In this document: piece by piece, positions 55,701 through 64,000 of the stretch | How the letters are laid out: every line of letters begins with the position of its first letter | Position numbering within the stretch: position 1 is the stretch's first letter | NCBI GenBank assembly: GCA_019279435.1 | Contig: JAAALK010000084.1 | Span: 12,542,916 to 12,606,915 of the forward strand | Direction of reading: 5' to 3' | From: Zizania palustris | Lineage: Eukaryota; Streptophyta; Magnoliopsida; Poales; Poaceae | Length of the DNA stretch: 64,000 nt | Translations under genes and position numbers: made by a program | The notes under the pieces: generated by a model | The model's database searches: none | What the model saw: only the letters and a program-made list of their open reading frames with translations | Told to the model about the DNA's origin: nothing

Positions 55701-57976
55701 TCCTCGACCCGACAGCACCCTCTTATGGGTTTTGTATCGTGTCTCGACGCGTCGAGCCTCACCATACCCCCCCTTGAGCCTCATCGGTACAAGTCGCCCG
55801 CAGGCTTGCCCCTTGCCCCCTCCACTATGGTGCATCGAGTTAGATTGTTTCGTACTTCCAGTTAGGACTTACCCATTAGACTTGTGGTTGGTACGGAAGT
55901 GCTTTGCAACAGATCCCGCAGACCGATCCTTATAGTGCCCCTGGTGCGACCAACCAGTTCCTGAACTTGCACCCGGAACCCACCATACTTATAACATAGC
56001 CAACTCCAACAGAGTCAAGAGATGAGAATACCAGGGGAAATTCATATAACAGAATCCAGCTATGGTATATAAGTTGTTATATAAGTTTTTAAGATAATTT
56101 CATAAGGTATGGATCTTTACTATTTGAATTAATTAAATATCCTAAATGGGCCTTTTTGCAATATTATTTCATAAAATAAAGTGGGCAGAGTGGACATGCT
56201 ATTTTTATTGGATTAAAACAATGGGGTGAAGTAATCAAGTCCTCTGAATTTACTATATAAATTATTAAAGGTTTTCTGAATTATTTTAAGTGGAATATTA
56301 ATTAAATCCTAAAGGGGTCTTTTCTTTATATTTTAATAAGAATATTTTGTGCCAAATAAACATATTGTTTTTATTGCATAAAAGTGTAGAGGATAAAAGG
56401 ACAAATTTTCCAGAATTAAAATGGTGAAATTTGGAGTTAATTTGAGCAAGATATGAATTTTGGAAGTTTAAACTATTTTCTGATTTTTATTTTAAATAGA
56501 AATCAGGCATGGGTCCATGGTGAGCCAGGTCCACCATGGACCCGCGCACTGTGCATGTGGGTTGATCGGATCTGGACCGTTGGATCCAGATCCAACGGTC
56601 GCCGGCTGGGCGGGGGCGTTTAAGTGAGATCCTACGGCCGTGAGGCCTCAGTACCCCTTTGACCGAGTAGACGGCCCAGATTAAACCCGGGCGGGTTTTA
56701 AACGTAGCTGTTCGCCTCAGATCGGATGGCACAGGGCCCGTCCGGCATGCGCGTGGCACGGGGGAAGCCGAGGGCTTCGTCCCCAATGCCGGCGGAGCGA
56801 CGGCGAGCGGCGAGCGGTGGTAGCGGTGGCCCATGACCCTAGGTGATGGCAGAAATAGAAAGGGAGAAGGGAGGGGAGTGCACCCATACCAGAGGTGGCG
56901 ACGGCGATGGACTGGTGGCGACTGGCGGTGAGGAGAAAGCGGCGAAGCTTTCGGGTCCGACGACGGCGCGGCGATCAGGCGGTGATCTGGCCCAACGGAG
57001 GTGGGGCCGGGGTAGAGGGGGCGACGACGGTCCCGACGGTGGCCTCGGCGAGGGCGGCGGTGGCCTGGAGCGCCGGCGATGGGCTACCGGAGTGCGCACA
57101 GAGGAGAATACCCAAAAGGATGGTGGCGGCTCGGAAATGCGATGGCTAGGGCTCTGAAGGTGTGGTCTGGTTACGGCGAGAACCAGGGTTCTTATAGGGG
57201 GCTTGCCGGTGAGGTTATTGCAATAAAACCGAAGTAAACCGAGGGAGGCTTCCATTTTTGCCGGCGAGCCTTCCATGTGCTCGGATTGGCTTCCAATTGG
57301 GCGAGATTGCGTCGGCTTCTAACGGAAAGGGATGGCCGGAGATCAGGGAGCAAGAATCCGGGACCGGATTGGGGTCACGTGGCGGCCGGCGGCTGAGATT
57401 GGAAAGGGGCACCGGAATCGGAAGGGGAGGCATCCCCTTCCATTTGGAGAAGACGGAACTGACAGGTGGGGACCAACTGTCAGCCGGTGAGCGCGAGAGA
57501 GGAGGGGCCGGCAAGCGGGCCTGGCGTGGAAGTGGATGAGGGGCTGCGGGCGGAGGCTGACATGTGGACCTAGCAGAGCGCGCGGGAGAGGAGAGAGGGG
57601 GAAGCGGCGCCGACAGGCGGGTCCCACCCGTCAGCGGGAGAGGCTGGACTGGGCCGGGCCGAAAGGTTTTGGGCGGGGAATTCAGGGTTGTGGCCCATAT
57701 GTATTAAAAATCCATTTTCCAATTAAAATAATTCCAGATATTCATATATTTGCTTAAGGCTTGAAGTACTATTGCTAAAATTTTGTAAAAATTCTCAAAA
57801 ATATTTTTTGGCCTCTAGTTTATCCCATAAAATTTTCAAGTCCAAATTTTGAATATTTATCTCTGTTTGGCTTTTATAGGGCTCTTTTAGGAGTTTTCTT
57901 TAATAATAAAACCCAAAAATTCCTTTATTAATATATTTCTTTTATTTTATTTTATTTTAATTCTGGGGCTGTTACA
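52718..57976 (-). repeat. 5' LTR of element B with internal tandem duplication (5.26 kb)
   Basis: Same family as 14514-18003 but lengthened. A block starting at ACCTTCC occurs at 53401, 54543 and 55685, exactly 1142 bp apart. The first two units are nearly identical. The third is cut short by a deletion at about 56062, which fuses AGCTAT to GGTATATAAG. The outer end (GGGGCTGTTACA) and inner end (TGTCACGCCCC) are normal. Confidence 0.9.
53401..56062. repeat. 1142-bp tandem duplication within B's 5' LTR
   Basis: Units 53401-54542 and 54543-55684, then a partial third from 55685 to about 56062. Junctions read GGATTAAAAACCTTCC. The parent sequences (GCCAAAACCTTCC and ATTAAAACAATGG) share AAAAC, so slippage or unequal exchange at microhomology is likely. 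Confidence 0.9.
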
Positions 57977-58383
57977 GCTTAATAACTCTGAACCGGTAGT
58001 AGAATAGTCCAATTGATCAATTCGGGGCATGGGGTAGGGGTCACGAGGGCATGCTTTATTCAGAGATGTAAATCAATACACATGCGCCACTTCCCGGAAT
58101 ACTTCTTCCTAACGAAGACTGAGTTAGCTAACCACTCTGTATGAGCCACTTCTCTGATAATCCCAGCCTTCAGCAGCTTTTCCACTTCGTCTTTGGCAAG
58201 GATAGCTCTCTCTGCAGACAGCTTCCGGAGTCCTTGCCGAATAGGCCGGGCCTTCGGGTTCACAAGTAAACTGTGCTCAATAATATCCCGACTGACTCCG
58301 GTGATGTCTTCATCAGACCAAGCAAAGACATCTAAATTCTCCTCAACTACTTTCTCTAACGACGTAGCGACTTCTGGAGGCAA
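57977..58383 (-). pseudogene. Element A reverse transcriptase, N-terminal part
   Basis: Open stretch 58383-58060 with NLDVFAWSDEDITGVSRDI, then VRKKYSGKWRMCIDL. A frameshift follows, and the next frame gives NKACPRDPYPMPRIDQL up to SELLS at the B junction. The continuation is at 14513. These are the standard first blocks of a Gypsy RT. Confidence 0.85.
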
Positions 58384-58401
58384 GTCTTTGCCAAATTGAA
58401 A

Positions 58402-60030
58402 TTAATATTCCTTGCCATCTTTAACAATAACCTTCATTGCAATCTCTCCTTCGGGGCTTGGTTTTGGGAAGGATTTCTTCGAAGATTCATTGGGAGCAGA
58501 GAAATCCTCCAACTTATCTTGTACGCTGTTCACCTGTCTGGGATCAAGAGGAGGGTCATGTCCATACTCCGCTCTTTGGGCGGTAGCCTGATCTCCGAAG
58601 ACAGTGAGCACTCCCGCTTGTGTGGGCATCTTCATACACAGGTAATTATGATGGGCCACAGCTCCAAATTGATTCAGCATGCCCCTTCCGAAGATGACAT
58701 TGTATGCATATGGAGCATCGACAACATCGAAAATCACTTCTTCTGTCCTAGCCAGTAGCCCCTCTCCAAAAGTAACTTCCAGGCCAATTTGACCGAGAGC
58801 ATCAAGAGGGGGTCCTGCGAAGCCTTGTAAAGGACGGGCTGCTGGGAGAAGATGCTTCCTGGAGATGCAGAGTTGATCAAAAGCTTGAACAAAGATAATA
58901 TCCGTCGAACTCCCTCTGTCGATTAGCACTCTCCGGACCTCTGTCCCTGCTATGTCGGCAGTGATGACGAGTGGGTATACATGTGGAAACTTAATACCAG
59001 CTGCATCATCTGCAGAAAAAGATATCGGCACATGGGACCATTCGGGCATAGCAGCTGCAGACAAAGAAGTTCCAATATGGCCCACTTCTCTAACATATTC
59101 TCTTCTCTGCCTCTTCGACATACTTCTGAGGGTCCCTCCTCCGGAGATGGGGAGGACTACTCTTTTCCCTCTATCTTGTCCCTCTTCTTGCTTCGGAGGT
59201 GGCATAATATTGACCACCGGAGGCCGTCTTGTAGGGTCGAAGTTCTCTATTCGGGCCACAGCCTGGACAGGCTCCGGATGCCCTTCGGTCGGAACTCGGT
59301 CAGTAGTGCCTCGACCCGAAGTTCTTTCCAAGTATTCTCCTCTTAAAGCAAGTATAGATTTGCACGCATCAGTTGCGTGACTCCTATTTTCACCATGGAC
59401 ACAGTAGAAAAAGGCCTGGGCTTTGCCAGCCGGTTTCCCTGGCAGCCTCCAGCCATTGGACTTGCTTCCTGAAGGCTGCGGAGCCCTTGGGGCAAATTTC
59501 TGCGAGGGTGCGATGTTCAAAACCTCTGAACGAGGATGCTTTTGCCCTCGACGCCTGTCGTGCTGAGCTTCGAAGCTAGGCCCTTGTGGCTGTGTTGAAG
59601 TTTTCACCTCCAACTTAACTTCTTGCAGTATTGACGGAGTTGCAGCAGTTCTCCGAAGCCAACCCTCTTCTGACCTCACATATTCTTCGAAATAAGACAT
59701 CAACTGAGCAACAGAAGATATCTTTTTCCTGTGAAGTTTATCAAGGAGGCCCGCATGAATAACTCCCTCTCGAGCAGCGTCAATTAAAGAAGACGTAGTT
59801 AACCCTCGAATTTGTGACTTCGTATGAGCGAAGCCCTTGAAATACTGTCTTAAAGTCTCTCCAGGGAGCTGTTTCACTTGGAAAAGGCTTCCTGTTGACA
59901 TTGGGGTACGAAGGTACCCTGAAAGTTGCTCATGAACTTCTTTCTCAACTGCCCCCATGATCTGATTGATCCTGGCTTCAGAGACCAGAACCACCGCAGT
60001 GCCACTCCTTGGAGAGATAGGGGAAAACAT
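58402..60030 (-). CDS. Element A gag C-terminus and protease (542 open codons)
   Basis: Long open frame inside the gag-pro part of Tat element A. The N-terminal third is the end of the gag domain (FQVKQLPGETLRQYFKGF), followed by a zinc-binding-like stretch (CVHGENRSHATDAC). The protease lies in the second half: RRVLIDRGSSTDIIF, where the usual DGG is DRG, then YNVIFGRGMLN. The changed active-site neighbour suggests a weak or dead protease. The true start of the protein is upstream in another frame (60170-59874 and 63524-63093), so 60030 is not a real start. The stop at 58402 lies before the RT part, another break. Confidence 0.75.
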   Translation of the reverse strand: MFSPISPRSGTAVVLVSEARINQIMGAVEKEVHEQLSGYLRTPMSTGSLFQVKQLPGETLRQYFKGFAHTKSQIRGLTTSSLIDAAREGVIHAGLLDKLHRKKISSVAQLMSYFEEYVRSEEGWLRRTAATPSILQEVKLEVKTSTQPQGPSFEAQHDRRRGQKHPRSEVLNIAPSQKFAPRAPQPSGSKSNGWRLPGKPAGKAQAFFYCVHGENRSHATDACKSILALRGEYLERTSGRGTTDRVPTEGHPEPVQAVARIENFDPTRRPPVVNIMPPPKQEEGQDRGKRVVLPISGGGTLRSMSKRQRREYVREVGHIGTSLSAAAMPEWSHVPISFSADDAAGIKFPHVYPLVITADIAGTEVRRVLIDRGSSTDIIFVQAFDQLCISRKHLLPAARPLQGFAGPPLDALGQIGLEVTFGEGLLARTEEVIFDVVDAPYAYNVIFGRGMLNQFGAVAHHNYLCMKMPTQAGVLTVFGDQATAQRAEYGHDPPLDPRQVNSVQDKLEDFSAPNESSKKSFPKPSPEGEIAMKVIVKDGKEY

Positions 60031-60210
60031 TTGGCCATAGTATCTTGCACTCCCCCGCTGGCTTCAATTGCTAATGCATAAGAACGGGCGAACTCTCCAG
60101 GATCTTCATCTCCGGAATATTTGCAAAGCTTCAAAGTTTTGAACTTTGGGTCGAAGCGCACTTTCTGCAACTCAGGATGCAGCGGAGATTCGGTGTCAAA
60201 GGAAGCATTC
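59874..60210 (-). pseudogene. Element A gag domain, central part
   Basis: From the C junction the frame reads on to LQKVRFDPKFKTLKLCKYSG, then DPGEFARSYALAIEASGG, PLSLQGVALRWFWSL and SWGQLRKKF, the Tat gag domain. A frameshift near 59900-60000 passes it to the 542-codon frame. Confidence 0.8.
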
Positions 60211-63091
60211 TGTCACGCCCCAATTTAATAAATCAGGACTTTTATTGAAATTCCAAAGAAAATCAATAAACCAAGATGTTCATCAAGCGACCACGTATAA
60301 TACGGGCAATCATTCACAGTTCGTAGACCGCATTAATACAAAAGTGAATGAAAGTGAAGATAAACTAATAAAATCAAGGGTCCTAGATGAACGCCTCCTT
60401 CTAGTCTCGCCTTGACTGGGTCGCTACTCCAGACCTTCATCCTCCTCGTAGTAGACAGGCTCTGATGGTGTAAGTCAACGAGGTGAGTACATATGTACTC
60501 AGCAAGCCACCGAATACAAATATAATGCAAGATAATAACAAGGGATATAGTGGCTAATTTTGCAGAAGTGCATAATTTGTAAAGCAATTAAATGTGAACA
60601 CTTTATTAATACTGAAACGTAAACATGTGTATGCATCATCATCTTCTAACTCGAGGGGTACAGTCAGCCCCACCTCGCTCAACAGTCCTTACATGCCATG
60701 AATAACTCAACCATTCAAACAATTGTAAACTAACTACGAGTAGTCACACAACCCGCCCTTGACCGTGGGCTCGGTTTTTCGAAAAGATTAAATTACTCTG
60801 ATCAGAGATGTACCACTGTACCCACAAAGCACGCACTCATCACTTACACCAAAGTGTAACGAGATGACCCATTCCACGGGAACTCGTGCCAAAACCTTTC
60901 ATATGGTCCTCCTCGACCCGACAGCACCCTCTTATGGGTTTCGTATCGTGTCTCGACGCGTCGAGCCTCACCATACCCCCCCTTGAGCCTCATCGGTACA
61001 AGTCACCCGCAGGCTTGGCCTTTGCCCCCTCCACTATGGTGCATCGAGTTGGATTGTTCCATACTTCCAGTTAGGACTTACCCATTAGACTTGTGGTTGG
61101 TACGGAAGTGCTTTGCAATAGATCCCGCAGACCGGTCCTTATAGTGCCCCGGGTGCGACCAACCAGTTCCCGAGCTTGCACCCAGAACCCACCATACTTA
61201 TAACATAGCCAACTCCAACAGAGTCCAGAGACGAGAATACCGGGGGAAATTCATATAACAGAATCCAGCTATGGTATATAAGTTGTTATATAAGTTTTTA
61301 AGATAATTTCATAAGGTATGGATCTTTACTATTTGAATTAATTAATATCCTAAATGGGCCTTTTTGCAATATTATTTCATAAAATAAAGTGGGCAGAGTG
61401 AACATGCTATTTTTATTGGATTAAAACAATGGGGTGAAGTAATCAAGTCCTCTGAATTTACTATATAAATTATTAAAGGTTTTCTGAATTATTTTAAGTG
61501 GAATATTAATTAAATCCTAAAGGGGTCTTTTCTTTATATTTTAATAAGAATATTTTGTGCCAAATAAACATATTGTTTTTATTGCATAAAAGTGTAGAGG
61601 ATAAAAGGACAAATTTTCCAGAATTAAAATGGTGAAATTTGGAGTTAATTTGAGCAAGATATGAATTTTGGAAGTTTAAACTATTTTCTAATTTTTATTT
61701 TAAACAGAAATCAAGCATGGGTCCATGGTGAGCCAGGTCCACCATGGACCCGCGCACTGTGCGTGTGGGCCAATCGGATCTGGACCATTGGATCCAGATC
61801 CAACGGTCACCAGCTGGGCGGGGGCGTTTAAGTGAGATCCTACGGCCATGAGGCCTCGGTACCCCTTTGACCGAGTTGACGGCCCAGATTAAACCCGGGC
61901 GGGTTTTAATTGTAGCCGTCCGCCTCAGATCGGATGGCACAGGCCCATGACCCTAGGTGATGGCGGAAATGGAAAGGGGGAAGGGAGGGGAGTGCAACCG
62001 TACCAGAGGTGGCGACAGCGATGGACTAGTGGCGACCGGCGGCGAGGAGAAAGCGGCGAAGCTTTCGGGTCCGATGACGGCGCGGTGATCTGGCGGTGAT
62101 CCAGCCCAACAGAGGTGGGGCCGGGGTAGAGGGGGGCGATGACGGTCCCAGCGGTGGCCTCGGCGAGGGCGGCGGTGGCCCGGAGCACCGGCGATGGGCT
62201 ACCAAAGTGCGCACAGAGGAGAATACCCAAAAGGATGGTGGCGACTCGGAAATGCGATGGCTAGGGCTCTGAAGTTGTGGTCGGGTTGCGGCGAGAACCA
62301 GGGTTCTTATAGGGGGCTAGCCGGCGAGGTTATGGCAATAAAACTGAAGGAAACCAAGGGAGGCTTCCATTTTTGCCGGCGAGCCTTCCAATTGCTCGGA
62401 TTGGCTTCCAATTGGGCGAGATTGCGTCGGCTTCTAATGGAAAGGGATGGCCGAAGATTGGGGAGCAAGAATCTGGGACCGGATTGGGGTCACGTGGCGG
62501 CCGGCGGCTGAGATTGGAAAGTGGCGCCGGAATCGGAAGGAGAGAGATCCCCTTCCATTTGGAGAAGACGGAACTGACAGGTGGGGACCACCTGTCAGCC
62601 GGCGGGCACGAGAGAGGAGGGGCCGACAAGCGGGCCCGACGTGGCAGTGGCTGAGGGGCTGCGGGCAGAGGTTGACGTGTGGACCCAGCGGAGCGCGCGG
62701 GAGAGGAGAGAGGGGGGAGTGGCGCCGACAGGCGGGTCCCACCCGTCAGCGGGAGAGGCTGGACTGGGCCGGGCAAAAAGGTTTTGGGCGGGGAATTCAG
62801 GGTTGCGGCCCATATGTATTAAAAATCCATTTTCAAATTAAAATAATTCCAGATATTCATATATTTGCTTAAGGCTTGAAGTACTGTTGCTAAAATTTTG
62901 TAAAAAATCTCAAAAATATTTCTTGGCCTCTAGTTTATCCCATAAAATTTTCAAGTCCAAATTTTGAATATTTATCTTTGTTTGGCTTTTATAAGGCTCT
63001 TTTAGGAGTTTTCTTTAATAATAAAACTCAGAAATTCCTTTATTAATATATTTCTTTTATTTTATTTTATTTTAATTCTGGGGCTGTTACA
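60211..63091 (-). mobile_element. Solo LTR C of the B family (2.88 kb), TSD CATTC
   Basis: Left edge TGTCACGCCCCAATTTAATA, right edge CTGGGGCTGTTACA. Flanked by CATTC at 60206-60210 and 63092-63096. No PBS, PPT or internal sequence remains, so it arose by recombination between the two LTRs of one element. It lies in the gag of A, whose frame joins correctly across it. It shares with B's 5' LTR the deletion that fuses AGCTAT to GGTATATAAG (61268-61282). Confidence 0.93.
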
Positions 63092-63092
63092 C

Positions 63093-63524
63093 ATTCTCCG
63101 AGGCTTCGGGATAAGGAAGTTCGTTGTCTTCGGGCACTTCGGGGATTACTGGGGTGGCCTGAGAACGAAGCCTATCTGCGGCTTCTTGCTGCCACCTTGT
63201 TACTTCATCTTGGAGACTGGCCATTTGAGCGGCCATATCACCAAGACTATCTTCATCTCCTCTGGAAAGATCTTCCGGGTCTCGAGAACTGTATGCATCA
63301 GTTCGAAGTGGAACTTGAGGTGGAAGGGGGACTCCGGTTGGCCGAAGTATAGACGGAGTTGGGGGAGGAACTCCGTATGCTCGAGGAAGGGGAATCCCTT
63401 CCAGAGTTTGAGGTGGAGGAAACGTCGAAGGCCCTCCGACCTCATCTGTGTTTGAAGATCTTGCTCCGGAGGTCCGAGGAAACCTCCGAATAGGACTACT
63501 ACCTGCACTCCGCTTGGGAGGCAT
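63093..63524 (-). pseudogene. Element A gag N-terminus
   Basis: Start at 63524 with MPPKRSAGSSPIRRF, then a Pro-rich segment and a short helix (MAAQMASLQDEVTRWQQEA). It ends at the C junction (EASEN), and the remainder resumes at 60210. The ATG lies about 60 bp from the PBS, a normal distance. Confidence 0.8.
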
Positions 63525-63566
63525 GGTTTGAGAACATGGTAGAGAACGAAGTTTTTTGGACTAGGT

Positions 63567-63586
63567 TCCCCATGGACGGTGCCAAC
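63567..63586 (-). promoter_or_regulatory. Primer-binding site region of element A
   Basis: The minus strand reads GTTGGCACCGTCCATGGGGA beside the LTR end (ACGCCAACA), resembling the TTGGCGCCGTCTGTGGGGA type of RIRE2/Tat elements with some changes. Confidence 0.65.
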
Positions 63587-64000
63587 TGTTGGCGTAAATG
63601 ATTACGCTAACAGGTTTCAGAAGGTTAGAAACTAACAAATGAAGTGTTTGCGAAGTAAACTATTTCAAGCCTCTGAAAGGATAATAGCTTAAAACAGTTC
63701 GAAAATATGTATTGAACAACTTAGTATTCCGTCCTCATTACAGGGTAAAACGGGGGGTATTTATAGGCCCAAACATTAAGGAAAAGACCCTTTTACCCCT
63801 CTATTACAACCGACATAGTGGAAACTATTCGGTACCCTAAATAGGGCTAAAATGGTAAAAAACTAATCTAATGAGAAAGAAGATAAGTATTCCATCCTAG
63901 CTGGCAAGGAAACTCTCGGAAGAGTCCTAGTTCGAAGATATACTCCGAACTAAGGTTCGCCTCCATACTTCGAACTTGATCCACAAATCTTCCTGAGTTA
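63587..64000 (-). repeat. 5' LTR of element A, partial
   Basis: Begins (plus view) TGTTGGCGTAAATGATTACG and runs off the window. A minus-strand TATA motif CCTATAAATAC lies at 63757-63767. The other copy would be near 11.7 kb but is truncated or masked there. Confidence 0.7.

Larger units (their letters stand above)
14514..57976 (-). mobile_element. Tekay-type Gypsy element B: LTR pair 43 kb apart, interior largely replaced
   Basis: Two same-orientation LTRs of one family bound this segment: 3' LTR 14514-18003 and 5' LTR 52718-57976 (minus strand). The outer flanks are GATTA (14509-14513) and GCTTA (57977-57981), a 5-bp TSD with one mismatch, and both flanks lie in the same RT of element A. 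Next to the 3' LTR are a polypurine tract and a gag remnant. Next to the 5' LTR is an initiator-Met PBS. Almost all of B's own interior, including pol, is missing. Between these ends sit a foreign LTR end, a CRR42-like gene, a LINE fragment and truncated Tat element E with D and F nested in it. The LTRs differ in structure, so recombination after insertion is likely. Confidence 0.8.
11736..64000 (-). mobile_element. Tat-lineage Gypsy element A (minus), host of insertions B and C
   Basis: A minus-strand Ty3/Gypsy element split in three pieces. 63587-64000 is the 5' LTR, running out of the window. 63092-63586 holds the PBS and gag N-terminus. 57977-60210 holds gag, protease and the RT start. 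11736-14513 holds the RT remainder, RNase H domains and integrase. Joining the flanks of B and of C restores collinear coding in both cases. The PBS region (GTTGGCACCGTCCATGGGGA on the minus strand) and the second, archaeal-like RNase H after the usual one mark the Tat lineage (RIRE2/Retand-like). The reading frames have several frameshifts and a deletion in the integrase core, so A is dead. Confidence 0.85.

Overview
The window is repeat-rich nuclear DNA from a plant, most likely a grass. It holds long-LTR Tekay chromoviruses of the RIRE3/RIRE8 type with an extra orf0, Tat-lineage Gypsy elements with a second RNase H, a SIRE-like Copia element, L1-like LINEs and a hAT-like MITE. There is one convincing host gene: a two-exon CRR42-like/DUF3148 gene at 19523-22084 (+) whose product has a plastid-type N-terminus. 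No rRNA, tRNA or CRISPR array was seen.

The layout is a nest of insertions that target-site duplications (TSDs) let one unpick. 1-4185 is the 5' end of Tekay element G (minus), inserted in an L1-like LINE (4186-~7975, minus). 7976-9897 is unassigned DNA with a 491-bp hAT-like MITE. 9898-11735 is LTR-derived, with a SIRE-like left end.

From about 11.7 kb to the window end lies Tat element A (minus). It is cut by B (14514-57976), a Tekay LTR pair that splits A's reverse transcriptase (TSD GATTA/GCTTA), and by solo LTR C (60211-63091, TSD CATTC) in its gag. Between B's LTRs, most of B's own interior is gone. In its place are a gag remnant, a foreign LTR end, the CRR42-like gene, a LINE fragment and a 3'-truncated Tat element E (plus, from 24035). 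E carries two younger insertions: SIRE-like D (27271-37531, TSD CCGCA) in its gag, and Tekay F (40005-52119, TSD CAAGA) in its reverse transcriptase.

All retroelement coding regions carry stops, frameshifts or deletions. F is the most complete (orf0, gag, protease, RT, RNase H, integrase with chromodomain). D keeps a 566-codon open RT-RNase H stretch. The CRR42-like gene is the only intact host reading frame, and its place inside nested retroelements is the main biological question. Other points of interest are the conserved orf0 protein, a 15-bp minisatellite in D's LTRs, a 1142-bp tandem duplication in B's 5' LTR, and hairpins conserved in the Tekay LTRs and next to their polypurine tracts.
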